Shown: in pieces, positions 1 to 9,000 of the stretch
Layout of the letters: every line of letters starts with the position of its first letter
How positions within the stretch are numbered: position 1 is the first letter of the stretch
Assembly (NCBI RefSeq): GCF_023230885.1
Contig: NZ_JALNWM010000015.1
Span: 1-24,970, forward strand
Reading direction: 5' to 3'
Length of the DNA stretch: 24,970 nucleotides
DNA from: Desulfocurvus sp.
GTDB taxonomy: Bacteria > Desulfobacterota > Desulfovibrionia > Desulfovibrionales > Desulfovibrionaceae
Made by a program: the position numbers and the translations under genes
The notes under the pieces: model-generated
Seen by the model: the letters and a program-made list of their open reading frames with translations, nothing else
What the model was told of the DNA's origin: nothing
The model's database searches: none

Positions 1-1006
1 GGGCGCGGTGCAGGGCGTCGAGCAGGTCCACCCGCGTGCCCGGCCGCAACCCGGGGTAGAGCGCGGCGGTCATGTGCAGGGCGGCGGCCAGCTCCCCGGC
101 CTGGATGAAGCGGTTGGGCAGGGCCAGCCGCTGGCCCAGGGCCCGGGCCAGGGGCGCGCCCAGGCGGTCGTGCCCGTGGTGGCGGGGGTGGCTGTCCCGG
201 GGGGTGGCGGTTTTGCCCAGGTCGTGGGTCAGTGCCATCCAGCAGGGCAGCTCGTCGCCCGCCAGGCGGTCCATGACCTGGGCGGTGTGCTCCAGGGCGC
301 TTTCGTCGTGCCAGGGGGGCGGCCCGGCGGGAACGGCGCCGGCCGCGGACAGCTCGGCCAGCCAGGGCGCCAAGGCGTCGGCCCGGGCCAGCAGGCGCAG
401 CAGCCGCCCCGGCGCCGGGCCGCGCAGGGCCTTGCGCACCTCGGCGCCCACGCGCTCGGGGGGCAGGGCGGCGAAGCCCGGCCCGGCGGCGGCCCGGCGC
501 ATGGCCGGCACCAGCTCCGGGTGGGCCTCGAAGTCGGGCAACTGCGCCAGGAAGCGCGCCGCGCGCAGCACGCGCAGGGGGTCGGCGTCCAGGGCGGCGG
601 GCCCGGCGGGGCGCAGCAGGCGCGCGTCCAGGTCTTCCAGGGCTCCGGGCAGGCCCACGACCAGCTCGCGGACCCGGGCCGGGCCCGGTTCGGCCGGGTA
701 GTCGGGCAGGGGCAGGGCCAGGGCGTTGACGGTGAAGTCGCGCGCCAGGAGGTCCGCCCCCAGGTCGGCCAGCAGGTCGCAGCCCTGGGCGCCGCCGCAG
801 CAGGGCGCGCGCCCCGATTCGCGCGGGAAGGCGAACTCCACCCCGTCCACCAGGAAGACGGGGAACGTCTTGCCCACCTGGTACGCCTTGGGAAACCGGC
901 GCTGGAATTGGGCCGTTGTCGCCCCGAGGACGAGATAGTCCCTGTCGTTCGGCTCGCGGCCAAGGAGCATGTCGCGGACTGCGCCGCCAACCAGACAGAT
1001 GAGCAT
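1..1006 (-). CDS. cca: CCA-adding tRNA nucleotidyltransferase with HD domain (3' end beyond window)
   Basis: The product adds or repairs the 3' CCA tail of tRNAs in the cytoplasm. Reading the minus strand from the ATG at 1006 gives about 335 residues with no stop before the window edge, so the C-terminus is missing. The start MLICLVGGAVRDMLLG matches the class II nucleotidyltransferase G-G-x-V-R-D motif. It is followed by NDRDYLVLGAT with the metal-binding Asp-x-Asp, a KTFPVFLVDG segment and ARDFTVNALA, all as in E. coli Cca. Further on, LTHDLGKTATP and RHHGHDRLG mark an HD phosphohydrolase domain, so this is the multifunctional E. coli type, about 410 residues when complete. The ATG was chosen because it places the GGAVRD motif at the usual distance from the N-terminus. 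The gene is divergent from the biotin ligase. Other frames here are also open because of the high GC content, but only this one carries family motifs. Confidence 0.9.
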   Translation of the reverse strand, partial: MLICLVGGAVRDMLLGREPNDRDYLVLGATTAQFQRRFPKAYQVGKTFPVFLVDGVEFAFPRESGRAPCCGGAQGCDLLADLGADLLARDFTVNALALPLPDYPAEPGPARVRELVVGLPGALEDLDARLLRPAGPAALDADPLRVLRAARFLAQLPDFEAHPELVPAMRRAAAGPGFAALPPERVGAEVRKALRGPAPGRLLRLLARADALAPWLAELSAAGAVPAGPPPWHDESALEHTAQVMDRLAGDELPCWMALTHDLGKTATPRDSHPRHHGHDRLGAPLARALGQRLALPNRFIQAGELAAALHMTAALYPGLRPGTRVDLLDALHRA

Positions 1007-1185
1007 ATCCGCCTGGATAGCAGGGTCGCGGACCTTTGCCAACCGCCCCGCCTGGCCCCGCGCGGCCGTCGCCTGTCGTGCCCGGCCGCACGGGCGCCGC
1101 CGCCCGTGGCCCCTTGCGCCGCCCCGTCCCGCCTGGCCCCGCCGCCCTTGCAGCCGTCGGCCCCGGGCGCCGCCTTTGCACCTGG

Positions 1186-1267
1186 CCGCGCGCGAGGGCG
1201 CGCCCGGCCAAGGCCGGGCGAAGGCTTGGGCCGGACCTTGCGCTATTGACCGCGCGCGAGGGCGCGC
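1186..1267. repeat. 18-bp direct repeat pair with a hairpin, upstream of the biotin ligase
   Basis: The 18 bases at 1186-1203 (CCGCGCGCGAGGGCGCGC) recur exactly at 1250-1267. Between them, 1201-1220 is a perfect 9-bp inverted repeat with a 2-nt AA centre. The rest of the 274-bp gap between the divergent cca and biotin ligase genes shows no ORF with family motifs and no clear promoter hexamers. In DNA this GC-rich the repeat may be incidental, but it lies close to the biotin ligase start and could be an operator or mRNA structure. Confidence 0.45.
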
Positions 1268-1280
1268 GTACAACCCGCCC

Positions 1281-2171
1281 ATGCGCGCGCCAGCGGGAGT
1301 GAGCCTCCTCGGGCCGGGCCTGGACGGCCTGGCCGCCCCCCTGAGTCCCGATGATCTTTGCGCCGTCCACCCCCTGTGGGCGGCGGACGTTGGCGCATAC
1401 GGCCCCTGGGCCCGCGACGGGCAGGGCCTGTACCGGGCCGCCGGGGCCCCGGACGGGCCCGCGCTGTGCGTGTGCGGCCCGTGCGCCTCGGCCCTGGACG
1501 TGGGCTGGGCCCTGGTCCGGGAGCAGGGGCTGCCCGAGTGGGGCGCCGTGCTGGCCACGGCCCAGAGCGCCGGGCGCGGGCAGCTGCGCCGGGCCTGGAG
1601 CAGCCGCCCGGGCGATCTGCTGGCCGCGTGGCGCTGGCCCCTGCCGCCCGGCCCCTGGGCGCCTTTGCTGCCGCTCCTGGCGGGGGCGGTGGTCTGCGAG
1701 GAACTGGCCGCCCGGGGGGTGCCCGCCCGCGTCAAATGGCCCAACGATCTGCTGGTGGCCGGGCGCAAGGTCGGCGGCATCCTGGTGGAAGAGCGCGGCG
1801 GGGCGGTCCTGGCGGGCCTGGGGCTGAACATCGGCGGCGCCCCGGCCGACGAAGAACTGCGCGATCCGTCCGTGCCCCGGGCCGGGCGCCTGGAGGCCGG
1901 AACGACGATCAAATCGGTGATCGGCCTGTGGCGGACCCTTGTGAACCGGGCCGAAAACTGGTACATCTCGCATGTTTCCGGCGGCAGTCCTGCACAATTT
2001 CTGGAAAGTCTCAGCCTCCGCCTGGCCTGGGTGGGCCGGGAGGTGAGGGTTTGCGGAGCGCAAGGTGAGTTCGTGGCCCGGTTGCTCGGCCTGGCCCCCG
2101 ACGGGGGGCTCGTCATCGAGCGGGATGGCCGCAGGCTGACCCTGCACTCCGGGAGCGTCCTTCCGTCTTGA
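1281..2171 (+). CDS. birA: Biotin--[carboxyl-carrier protein] ligase, no N-terminal HTH
   Basis: This 296-residue enzyme makes biotinyl-AMP and transfers biotin to the lysine of a carrier domain. Recognisable motifs are TAQSAGRGQLRRAWSS near residue 95 (the biotin/ATP loop, usually GRGRxGRxW), KWPNDLLVAGRKVGGILVE (the catalytic KWPND signature) and GLGLNIG. A C-terminal SH3-like tail runs to LHSGSVLPS. The roughly 90 residues before the catalytic domain show no winged-helix pattern, so this looks like a catalytic-only (group I) ligase rather than a BirA repressor. The ATG at 1281 has no good ribosome site; a GTG at 1299 next to a GGGAG is an in-frame alternative. The stop lies 18 bases before the pyruvate carboxylase frame, so the two are probably cotranscribed and the carboxylase is the obvious substrate. 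Confidence 0.88.
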   Translation: MRAPAGVSLLGPGLDGLAAPLSPDDLCAVHPLWAADVGAYGPWARDGQGLYRAAGAPDGPALCVCGPCASALDVGWALVREQGLPEWGAVLATAQSAGRGQLRRAWSSRPGDLLAAWRWPLPPGPWAPLLPLLAGAVVCEELAARGVPARVKWPNDLLVAGRKVGGILVEERGGAVLAGLGLNIGGAPADEELRDPSVPRAGRLEAGTTIKSVIGLWRTLVNRAENWYISHVSGGSPAQFLESLSLRLAWVGREVRVCGAQGEFVARLLGLAPDGGLVIERDGRRLTLHSGSVLPS

Positions 2172-2189
2172 TTCGCGGGGCGGGCCGGC

Positions 2190-5100
2190 ATGCACGGATG
2201 GTTAGGATCATCAGCCCAAAGGGAGTGTGTGGAGTTGTCTGAGCAGCAGAGGCGTCCGAAGCCTTTCAAGGAAGTGCTGACGGAGCTTTCCGGCAAGAAG
2301 ATCCTGGTTGCCAACCGCGGCATCCCCGGGCGGCGCATCGCCCGGACCATCCGCGAAATGGGCGGCGCCGTGGCCATCATGACCGCCACGGACGTGGACA
2401 AAACCTCCCCGGTGCTCTCCGGCGTGCAGGAGCTGATGCTCCTGGGAGACAACCCCCGGGCCTACCTGGACATCGACCGCATCATCAGCAAGGCCAAGGC
2501 CCGGGGCATCGTGGCCATCCACCCCGGCTGGGGCTTCGCCGCCGAGGACGAGTCCTTCCCCGAGAAGTGCAAGCGCGAGGGCATCCTCTTCCTGGGGCCC
2601 GAGGCCGAGGCCATGCGCCTTCTGGGCAACAAGGTCGAGGTGCGCCGCCTGGCCAAGTCCCTGGACGTGCCGGTGGTGCCCGGCTCCGAGGGCGCGGTGA
2701 GCATCCCCGAGGCCCGGCGCATCGCCGAGGAGATCGGCTACCCCATCATGCTCAAGGCCGAAGGCGGCGGCGGCGGCCGGGGCATCTACGAGGTCTTCCG
2801 GCCCGACCAGCTCGAAGACGCGTTCTCCAAGGCCTCGGCGATGGCCCAGGCATCCTTCGGCAACCCGCGCCTGTTCGTGGAGCGCCTGCTGACCAGCGTG
2901 CGGCACATCGAGATCCAGGTGGTGGCCGACCGCTTCGGCAACGCCTTCGCCTTCGACGAACGCGACTGCACCGTGCAGCGCAACCACCAGAAGCTCGTGG
3001 AGATCACGCCCTCGCCCTGGGCGGGCATGACCCCCGAGCTGCGCGAGCGGCTCAAGGAATACGCCATCCGGCTGGTCAAGGCCGTGAACTATTTCTCCCT
3101 GGCCACCGTGGAGTTCCTGGTGGACCAGAGCGGCACGCCGTACCTCATCGAGGTCAACACGCGCCTGCAGGTGGAGCACGGCATCACCGAGATCCGCTAC
3201 GGCGTGGACCTCGTGGAGGAGCAGATCGCCGTGGCCTTCGGGGCCAAGCTGCGCCTGAACAAGCGCGACACCAAGCCCCTTAGCCACGCCATCCAGGTGC
3301 GCATCAACTGCGAGGACCCGCAGAAGAACTTCGCGCCCAACTCCGGGGTCATCACGCGCTACGTTTCCCCCGGCGGCCCCGGCATCCGCCTGGACTCCTG
3401 CATCACCGCCGGGTACGAGTTCCCCTCGCAGTACGACTCGGCGGCCTCCCTGCTGGTGGCCTACGGGTCCTCGTGGAAAAAGGCCCTGCGCGTCATGGAC
3501 CGCGCCCTGCGCGAGTACCATATCGGCGGCGTGAAGACGACCATCCCCTTCCACCGCCAGATCGTGCATCACCAGGCCTTCCGCGACGCCGAGTTCGACA
3601 CCAATTTCGTGTCCCGGCATCCGGAACTGATGGACTATGTGGACCGGGAGCACGAGGCCCTGCGCCTGTCGCGGCTGGTGGCCGAAATCTCGGCCAAGGG
3701 CTATAACCCCTATGTCCAGCTCGGCGAATACCGCGGCCGGTGCGACAAGCGCATGGGGCGGCTGGACGCGGTGCTGCCGCGCATCTATCCCAAGGCGTAC
3801 AAGTATCCCTACCCGCGCGGCGACCGCCAGGCCACCCTGGACTATGTGCGCGACGCCGGGATCGTCCACTTCACCGACACCACCACCCGCGACATCACCC
3901 AGTCCAACAGCGGCAACCGCTTCCGCTGGGCCGAGGACAAGCTCGTCGCCCCGTACCTGGACAACTGCGGGTTCTTTTCCCTGGAGAACGGCGGCGGCGC
4001 CCACTTCCATGTGGCCATGCTGGCCAACATGACCTACCCGTTCACCGAGGCCGCCAACTGGAACGAGTTCGCCCCCAAGACCCTGAAGCAGATCCTCATC
4101 CGGTCCACCAACGTGCTGGGCTACAAGCCCCAGCCCTCGAACCTGATGCGCAAGACCGGCGAGATGATCGGCGAGCATTACGATGTCATCCGCTGTTTCG
4201 ACTTCCTGAACCATGTCGAGAACATGCGGCCCTTCGCCGAGGTGGCCCTGGCCAGCCGCCGCAACATCTTCGAGCCGGCCATCTCCCTGTCCTGGGCCAA
4301 GGGCTTCACCGTCCAGCACTACCTGGACGTGACCGAGGCCATCGTGACCCTGGTGCGCCAGGTGGCCGGGGTCAGCGCCAAGAAGGCCCAGCGCCTGTTC
4401 ATCCTCGGCCTGAAGGACATGGCCGGGGTCTGCCCGCCGCATTTCATGCGCGAGCTGGTGGGCGCCCTGCGCCGCAAGTACCCCGACCTCGTGCTGCACT
4501 ACCACCGCCATTACACCGACGGGCTGTTCGTGCCCGCCGTGGCCGAGGCGGCCAAGGCCGGGGCGCACATCGTGGACACGGCCATCGGCGCCAGCGTGCG
4601 CTGGTACGGCCAGGGCGAGGTGCTCTCCACCGCGGCCTACATGGAGCAGGAGCTCGGGCTCAAGACCGGCCTGAACAAGGAGATGATCCGCACCTGCAAC
4701 TTCGTGCTCAAGCAGATCATGCCCTATTACGACCGCTACACGGCGCCGTATTTCCAGGGCGTGGACTACGACGTGGTCGACCACGGCATGCCCGGCGGGG
4801 CGACCTCGTCCTCCCAGGAAGGGGCCATGAAGCAGGGCTACATCCACCTGCTGCCCTACATGCTCAAGTTCCTGGCCGGGACGCGCCAGATCGTGCGCTA
4901 CCACGACGTGACCCCCGGCTCGCAGATCACCTGGAACACGGCCTTCCTGGCCGTCACCGGGGCCTACAAGCGCGGCGGCGAGCGCGCCGTGCGCGACCTG
5001 CTCGACGTTCTGGACTATGTGGTGTCCACCCCCGAGCGCGACATGTCCGACAACATGCGCCGCGAGCGGCTGAGCATCTATTGCGACGCCAACGACGCCT

Positions 5101-5936
5101 TCCGGGGCCTGCTGCTCGGCCAGTACGGCCGCCTGCCCCTGGGCTGGCCGCCGGACTGGGTCTACGAGAGCGCCTTTGGCCGCGACTACCGCAAGGCCCT
5201 GGCCTCGCGCACCGAGGGTTCGCCCCTGGGCACCCTGCACGAGACGGACATGGACGCCGAGTTGGAGGCCCTGCACGGGCACATCAAGCGCGAGCCCTCG
5301 GACGAGGAGTTCGTCATGTACCTGAACCACCCCGGCGACGCCCTGAAGACCATCCAGTTCCAGCAGAAGTTCGGCGACCCGAACAACCTGCCCCTGGACG
5401 TGTGGTTCGAGGGCCTGGAGCCCGGCACGGAGCTGACCTTCCAGGATTCCCGGCGCAAGCCGCATATGATGACCATCCTGGACATCTCCGAGCCCGACGA
5501 GCGCGGCATGAGCATCGTGCGCTATGTGCTCGACGCCGAGACCCTCTCGGAGCAGGTCAAGGTCGCCCAGGCCACGGGCGTTGCCAAGTCCACGGTGGAA
5601 ATGGCCAACCCCGACGACCCGAACCAGGTGGGTTCGCCCTCTAACGGCGACCTCTGGATCATGTACGTTTCCCCCGGGGATGTGGTAAAGGCCGGGGAGG
5701 AGCTGTTCAACATCTCGATCATGAAGCAGGAAAAGGCCGTGCTCGCCCCGGTGGAGGGCGTGGTGCGGCGGGTGGTCAAGTCCGCCAACTACAAGGACGA
5801 CAAGAAGATGGTCCCTGTGGTGGAAGGCGAGCTGCTGGTGGAGCTTGGGCCCATTCCAAGGACCTGCCCCACCTGCAGGAGCCACGTCATCGACGAGCGA
5901 TTCAAGTTCTGCACCGAGTGCGGGCAGAAGCTGTAG
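2190..5936 (+). CDS. pyc: Pyruvate carboxylase with C-terminal zinc ribbon
   Basis: The enzyme makes oxaloacetate from pyruvate, bicarbonate and ATP; 1248 residues in one chain. Biotin carboxylase spans about 35-480: ILVANRGIPGRRIARTIRE, a Gly-rich ATP loop KAEGGGGGRGIYEV, ERDCTVQRNHQKLVE and EVNTRLQVEHGITE. The carboxyltransferase barrel starts near 558 with DTTTRDITQS and continues with RSTNVLGYKPQPSNLMRKTG and LKDMAG, whose K742 is the expected carbamylated lysine. The usual HTHDT metal motif reads HRHYT here (H772, H774). The biotin domain near 1145-1215 has IMKQEK (K1179) in place of AMKM. A tail follows with C1226-x2-C1229-x11-C1241-x2-C1244, a zinc-ribbon pattern not typical of the family. 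The start is uncertain: ATG 2190 has a poor ribosome site, while GTG 2229 or TTG 2235 sit after GGGAG at 2221-2225. Confidence 0.92.
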   Translation: MHGWLGSSAQRECVELSEQQRRPKPFKEVLTELSGKKILVANRGIPGRRIARTIREMGGAVAIMTATDVDKTSPVLSGVQELMLLGDNPRAYLDIDRIISKAKARGIVAIHPGWGFAAEDESFPEKCKREGILFLGPEAEAMRLLGNKVEVRRLAKSLDVPVVPGSEGAVSIPEARRIAEEIGYPIMLKAEGGGGGRGIYEVFRPDQLEDAFSKASAMAQASFGNPRLFVERLLTSVRHIEIQVVADRFGNAFAFDERDCTVQRNHQKLVEITPSPWAGMTPELRERLKEYAIRLVKAVNYFSLATVEFLVDQSGTPYLIEVNTRLQVEHGITEIRYGVDLVEEQIAVAFGAKLRLNKRDTKPLSHAIQVRINCEDPQKNFAPNSGVITRYVSPGGPGIRLDSCITAGYEFPSQYDSAASLLVAYGSSWKKALRVMDRALREYHIGGVKTTIPFHRQIVHHQAFRDAEFDTNFVSRHPELMDYVDREHEALRLSRLVAEISAKGYNPYVQLGEYRGRCDKRMGRLDAVLPRIYPKAYKYPYPRGDRQATLDYVRDAGIVHFTDTTTRDITQSNSGNRFRWAEDKLVAPYLDNCGFFSLENGGGAHFHVAMLANMTYPFTEAANWNEFAPKTLKQILIRSTNVLGYKPQPSNLMRKTGEMIGEHYDVIRCFDFLNHVENMRPFAEVALASRRNIFEPAISLSWAKGFTVQHYLDVTEAIVTLVRQVAGVSAKKAQRLFILGLKDMAGVCPPHFMRELVGALRRKYPDLVLHYHRHYTDGLFVPAVAEAAKAGAHIVDTAIGASVRWYGQGEVLSTAAYMEQELGLKTGLNKEMIRTCNFVLKQIMPYYDRYTAPYFQGVDYDVVDHGMPGGATSSSQEGAMKQGYIHLLPYMLKFLAGTRQIVRYHDVTPGSQITWNTAFLAVTGAYKRGGERAVRDLLDVLDYVVSTPERDMSDNMRRERLSIYCDANDAFRGLLLGQYGRLPLGWPPDWVYESAFGRDYRKALASRTEGSPLGTLHETDMDAELEALHGHIKREPSDEEFVMYLNHPGDALKTIQFQQKFGDPNNLPLDVWFEGLEPGTELTFQDSRRKPHMMTILDISEPDERGMSIVRYVLDAETLSEQVKVAQATGVAKSTVEMANPDDPNQVGSPSNGDLWIMYVSPGDVVKAGEELFNISIMKQEKAVLAPVEGVVRRVVKSANYKDDKKMVPVVEGELLVELGPIPRTCPTCRSHVIDERFKFCTECGQKL

Positions 5937-5946
5937 CATAAGGCAA

Positions 5947-5979
5947 GCGCGCCGGGCGGCCCCAACCCTCCCGGCGCGC
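5947..5979. other. Inverted repeat between pyc and the PEP-synthase-like gene
   Basis: A perfect 10-bp inverted repeat (GCGCGCCGGG at 5947-5956, CCCGGCGCGC at 5970-5979) with a 13-base loop begins 11 bases after the pyc stop. No T-run follows, so it does not look like a full intrinsic terminator. It may stabilise the upstream mRNA end or reduce read-through into the next gene. Confidence 0.45.
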
Positions 5980-6064
5980 GCATCCGTGCGAAGCGCGACG
6001 GGCCGCGATCCGGAAACCGGCGGCCCCAACGAGCATTTCCGTACCATGCCGTAAGGAGGAGAGC

Positions 6065-9000
6065 ATGGCCAAAGCCAAGAAAGCCGAGCAGGGGAAGAGC
6101 GGCGAGACCGCGGCCAACCTGGCCGCGACCCCCGGGGCCCAGCCCGGGACCCAGCCCGGCCCCCAGGCCGGAACCCTGGACGTTGCCGCCCTGCACAAGC
6201 AGATCGTGCTGACCGGGGCCGAAATCACGGCCATCGGCGAGGAGTCCGAGATCCTGGTCGGCGGGAAGAACTACAACACCGCCATCATCAGCCAGGTGCA
6301 GGGCATCCGCGCCCCGCAGTTCCGGGCCATATCCTCCATCGCCTTCCACAAGCTGCTCGACGAGACCAAGGTCAACGCCGCCCTGGTCCGCTCCACCGTG
6401 GACGCGGAGTACAACCGCGTGGACTGGAGCGACGAGGAAGTCAACAGAGACACGGACTTCCTGCAGAAGTTCGTGCGCAAGATCGCGCGCGTCGTCCGCG
6501 AGGGCGCCGCGGAGGGGCCGCTGGTGCGCCTGCGCACCTTCGTCAACAACGTGGTCGACGGTTTCGCCACCTCTCCCGAGGGCATCGACCAGTTGCGCAA
6601 GCGCTCGGTGCTCGTGCAGTCGGCCATCCTCTCCGTTGAGCTGCCGGCCGAGGTCGACCAGGCCGTGCGCGCCGCCTACCTGGGCATCTGCAAGGAGGCC
6701 GGGCTGGAAGATGTTCCTGTGGCCGTGCGCTCCTCCGCCGCCGGAGAAGACAGCCGCAAGAAGGCCTTCGCCGGGCTTCAGGACACCTACCTGAACATCG
6801 TTGGCGAGAACATGTGCGTCGAGGCCTACCACTGGGACTGCGCCTCGGCCTACAACCTGCGCTCCATGACCTACCGCCGCGAGGCCATCCTCGACGCCAT
6901 CGCCCGCGCCGAGCGCACCGGCGACGACGAGTACGCCGCCCAGGCCAAGAAGGAATGGGCCATCGAGAACACCTCGCTGTCGGTGTGCATCATGCGCATG
7001 ATCAACCCGGTGATCTCGGGCACGGCGTTCTCCGCCGACACCGCCACCGGCTGCCGCGGCACGGACAAGAAGGAGCTGGTCTCCATCGACGCCAGCTACG
7101 GCCTGGGCGAGGCCGTGGTCGGCGGCATGGTCACCCCCGACAAGTTCTACGTCTTCGAGCGCGAGGACGGCGCCGAGGTCGTCATCCGCTTCATGGGCTT
7201 CAAGGACAAGAAGATCGTCTACGACCCCGAGGGCGGCACCAAGGTCGTCAAGGTCGGCGAGCTGGAAGCCTATCAGTGGGCCCTGTCCCTGGCCCAGGCC
7301 GAGGAGGTCGCCCGCGGCGTGCGCGGCATCTCCAGGGCCTACGGCGGCATGATCATGGACACCGAGTTCTGCATCGACAGTTCCGACCGGCTCTGGTTCG
7401 TCCAGGCCCGGCCCGAAACGCGCTGGAACGAGGAGTTCGAACAGCACCCCAACACCATCTTCATGCGCCGCCTGGAGGTGGACCCCAAGGCCCTGGCCCG
7501 GGCCGAGGTGGTCATCGAGGGCAACGGCGCCTCGCGCGGGGCGGGGCAGGGCACGGTGCGCTTCCTGCGCTCGGCCCTGGAGCTGAACAAGATCAACAAG
7601 GGCGACGTGCTCGCCGCCGAGCGCACCGACCCGGACATGGTCCCCGGCATGCGCATCGCCTCGGCCATCCTGGCCGACGTGGGCGGCGACACCTCCCACG
7701 CGGCCATCACCTCGCGCGAGCTGGGCATCCCGGCGGTCATCGGCATCCAGCGCGCCGAGGTCCTGCGCAGCCTGGACGGCCAGGAAGTCACCGTGGACGG
7801 CTCGCGCGGCAAGGTCTATCGCGGCTGCCTGCCGCTCATGGAGGTCGGCGGCGAGATCGACACCGCCGCGCTGCCCGCCACGCGGACCAAGGTCGGCCTG
7901 ATCCTGGCCGACGTGGGCCAGGCCCTGTTCCTCTCGCGCCTGCGCCAGGTGCCGGACTTCGAGGTCGGGCTGCTGCGCGCCGAGTTCATGCTCGGCAACA
8001 TCGCCGTGCATCCCCTGGCCCTCGAAGCCTACGACAACCGCAAGCTGGAGGTGCTGGTCAACCGCAAGCTCCGCCAGCTCGACACCGAGCTGACCAAGAT
8101 CCTGCGCGAGCAGCTGGCCACCGGCGTGCAGACCCTGGACCTCAAGCTGCGCGATTATGTGGGCGTGGTCAGCGGCCTGGGCCCGGAGATCGCCCGGCTG
8201 GCCGACCGCGAGGGCTCCCGCGGCGGCACCGAGGAGGTGCTGGCCATCCACCGCCGCCTGCGCGAGCTGGACAAGAAGCTCGATGTCCACCTGGAGCTGG
8301 CCACCCAGCGCATGGAGGTGCTCAAGACCTCCGAGGATCTGGAGGCCCATGTGGCCGTCATCATGGGCTACACCGAGCTGCTGGAGGCCCCGGGCAACGA
8401 CCCCGAGGTCGACCGCCGCCGCCAGGACGCCCTGGAGGCCGTGCAGGCCCACTGCGCCAAGATTCAGGACGAGCCCATGGTCCAGGATGTGCTGGAGCGC
8501 ATCGGCCGCCTGCGGGCCGAGGTCGCGCGGCAGGTGGGCCTGGAAAAGGAGATCGAGGACGTGCGCACCCTGCCCGGGAAGATCCGCGACCTGATCCGGT
8601 CGCGCGGCTTCCGCAACGGCAAGGAGCACTACGTCCAGACCCTGGCCCAGAGCCTGGCCCTGTTCGCCATGGCCTTCCACGGGCGCGACATCATCTACCG
8701 CACCACAGACTACAAATCCAACGAATACCGCAACCTGCTGGGTGGCAGCCTCTTCGAGGCATTCGAAGACAACCCCATGATCGGCTACCGCGGCGTGTCG
8801 CGCAATCTCCACGACTGGGAGATCGAGGCCTTCAAGCTGGCGCGCGGCGTGTTCGGCGGCAAGAACCTCCAGATGATGCTGCCCTTCGTGCGCACCCTGG
8901 AGGAGGCCCGCAGCATGAAGCGCTACCTGGAGCAGGTACACAAGCTGCGCAGCGGCAAGGACGGCCTGAAGCTCATCCTCATGAGCGAGATCCCGGCCAA

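Noticed and set aside
229..990. A 253-codon minus-strand open frame in the cca region
   Set aside because: Its Trp/Pro/Arg/Cys-rich translation is typical of a wrong frame; another minus frame encodes the CCA-adding enzyme with all motifs.
2211..6047. A 1278-codon open frame on the minus strand opposite pyc
   Set aside because: It is a GC-bias shadow of the real gene: the translation is His/Gly/Val/Leu-rich with no family motif, while the plus strand encodes a complete pyruvate carboxylase.
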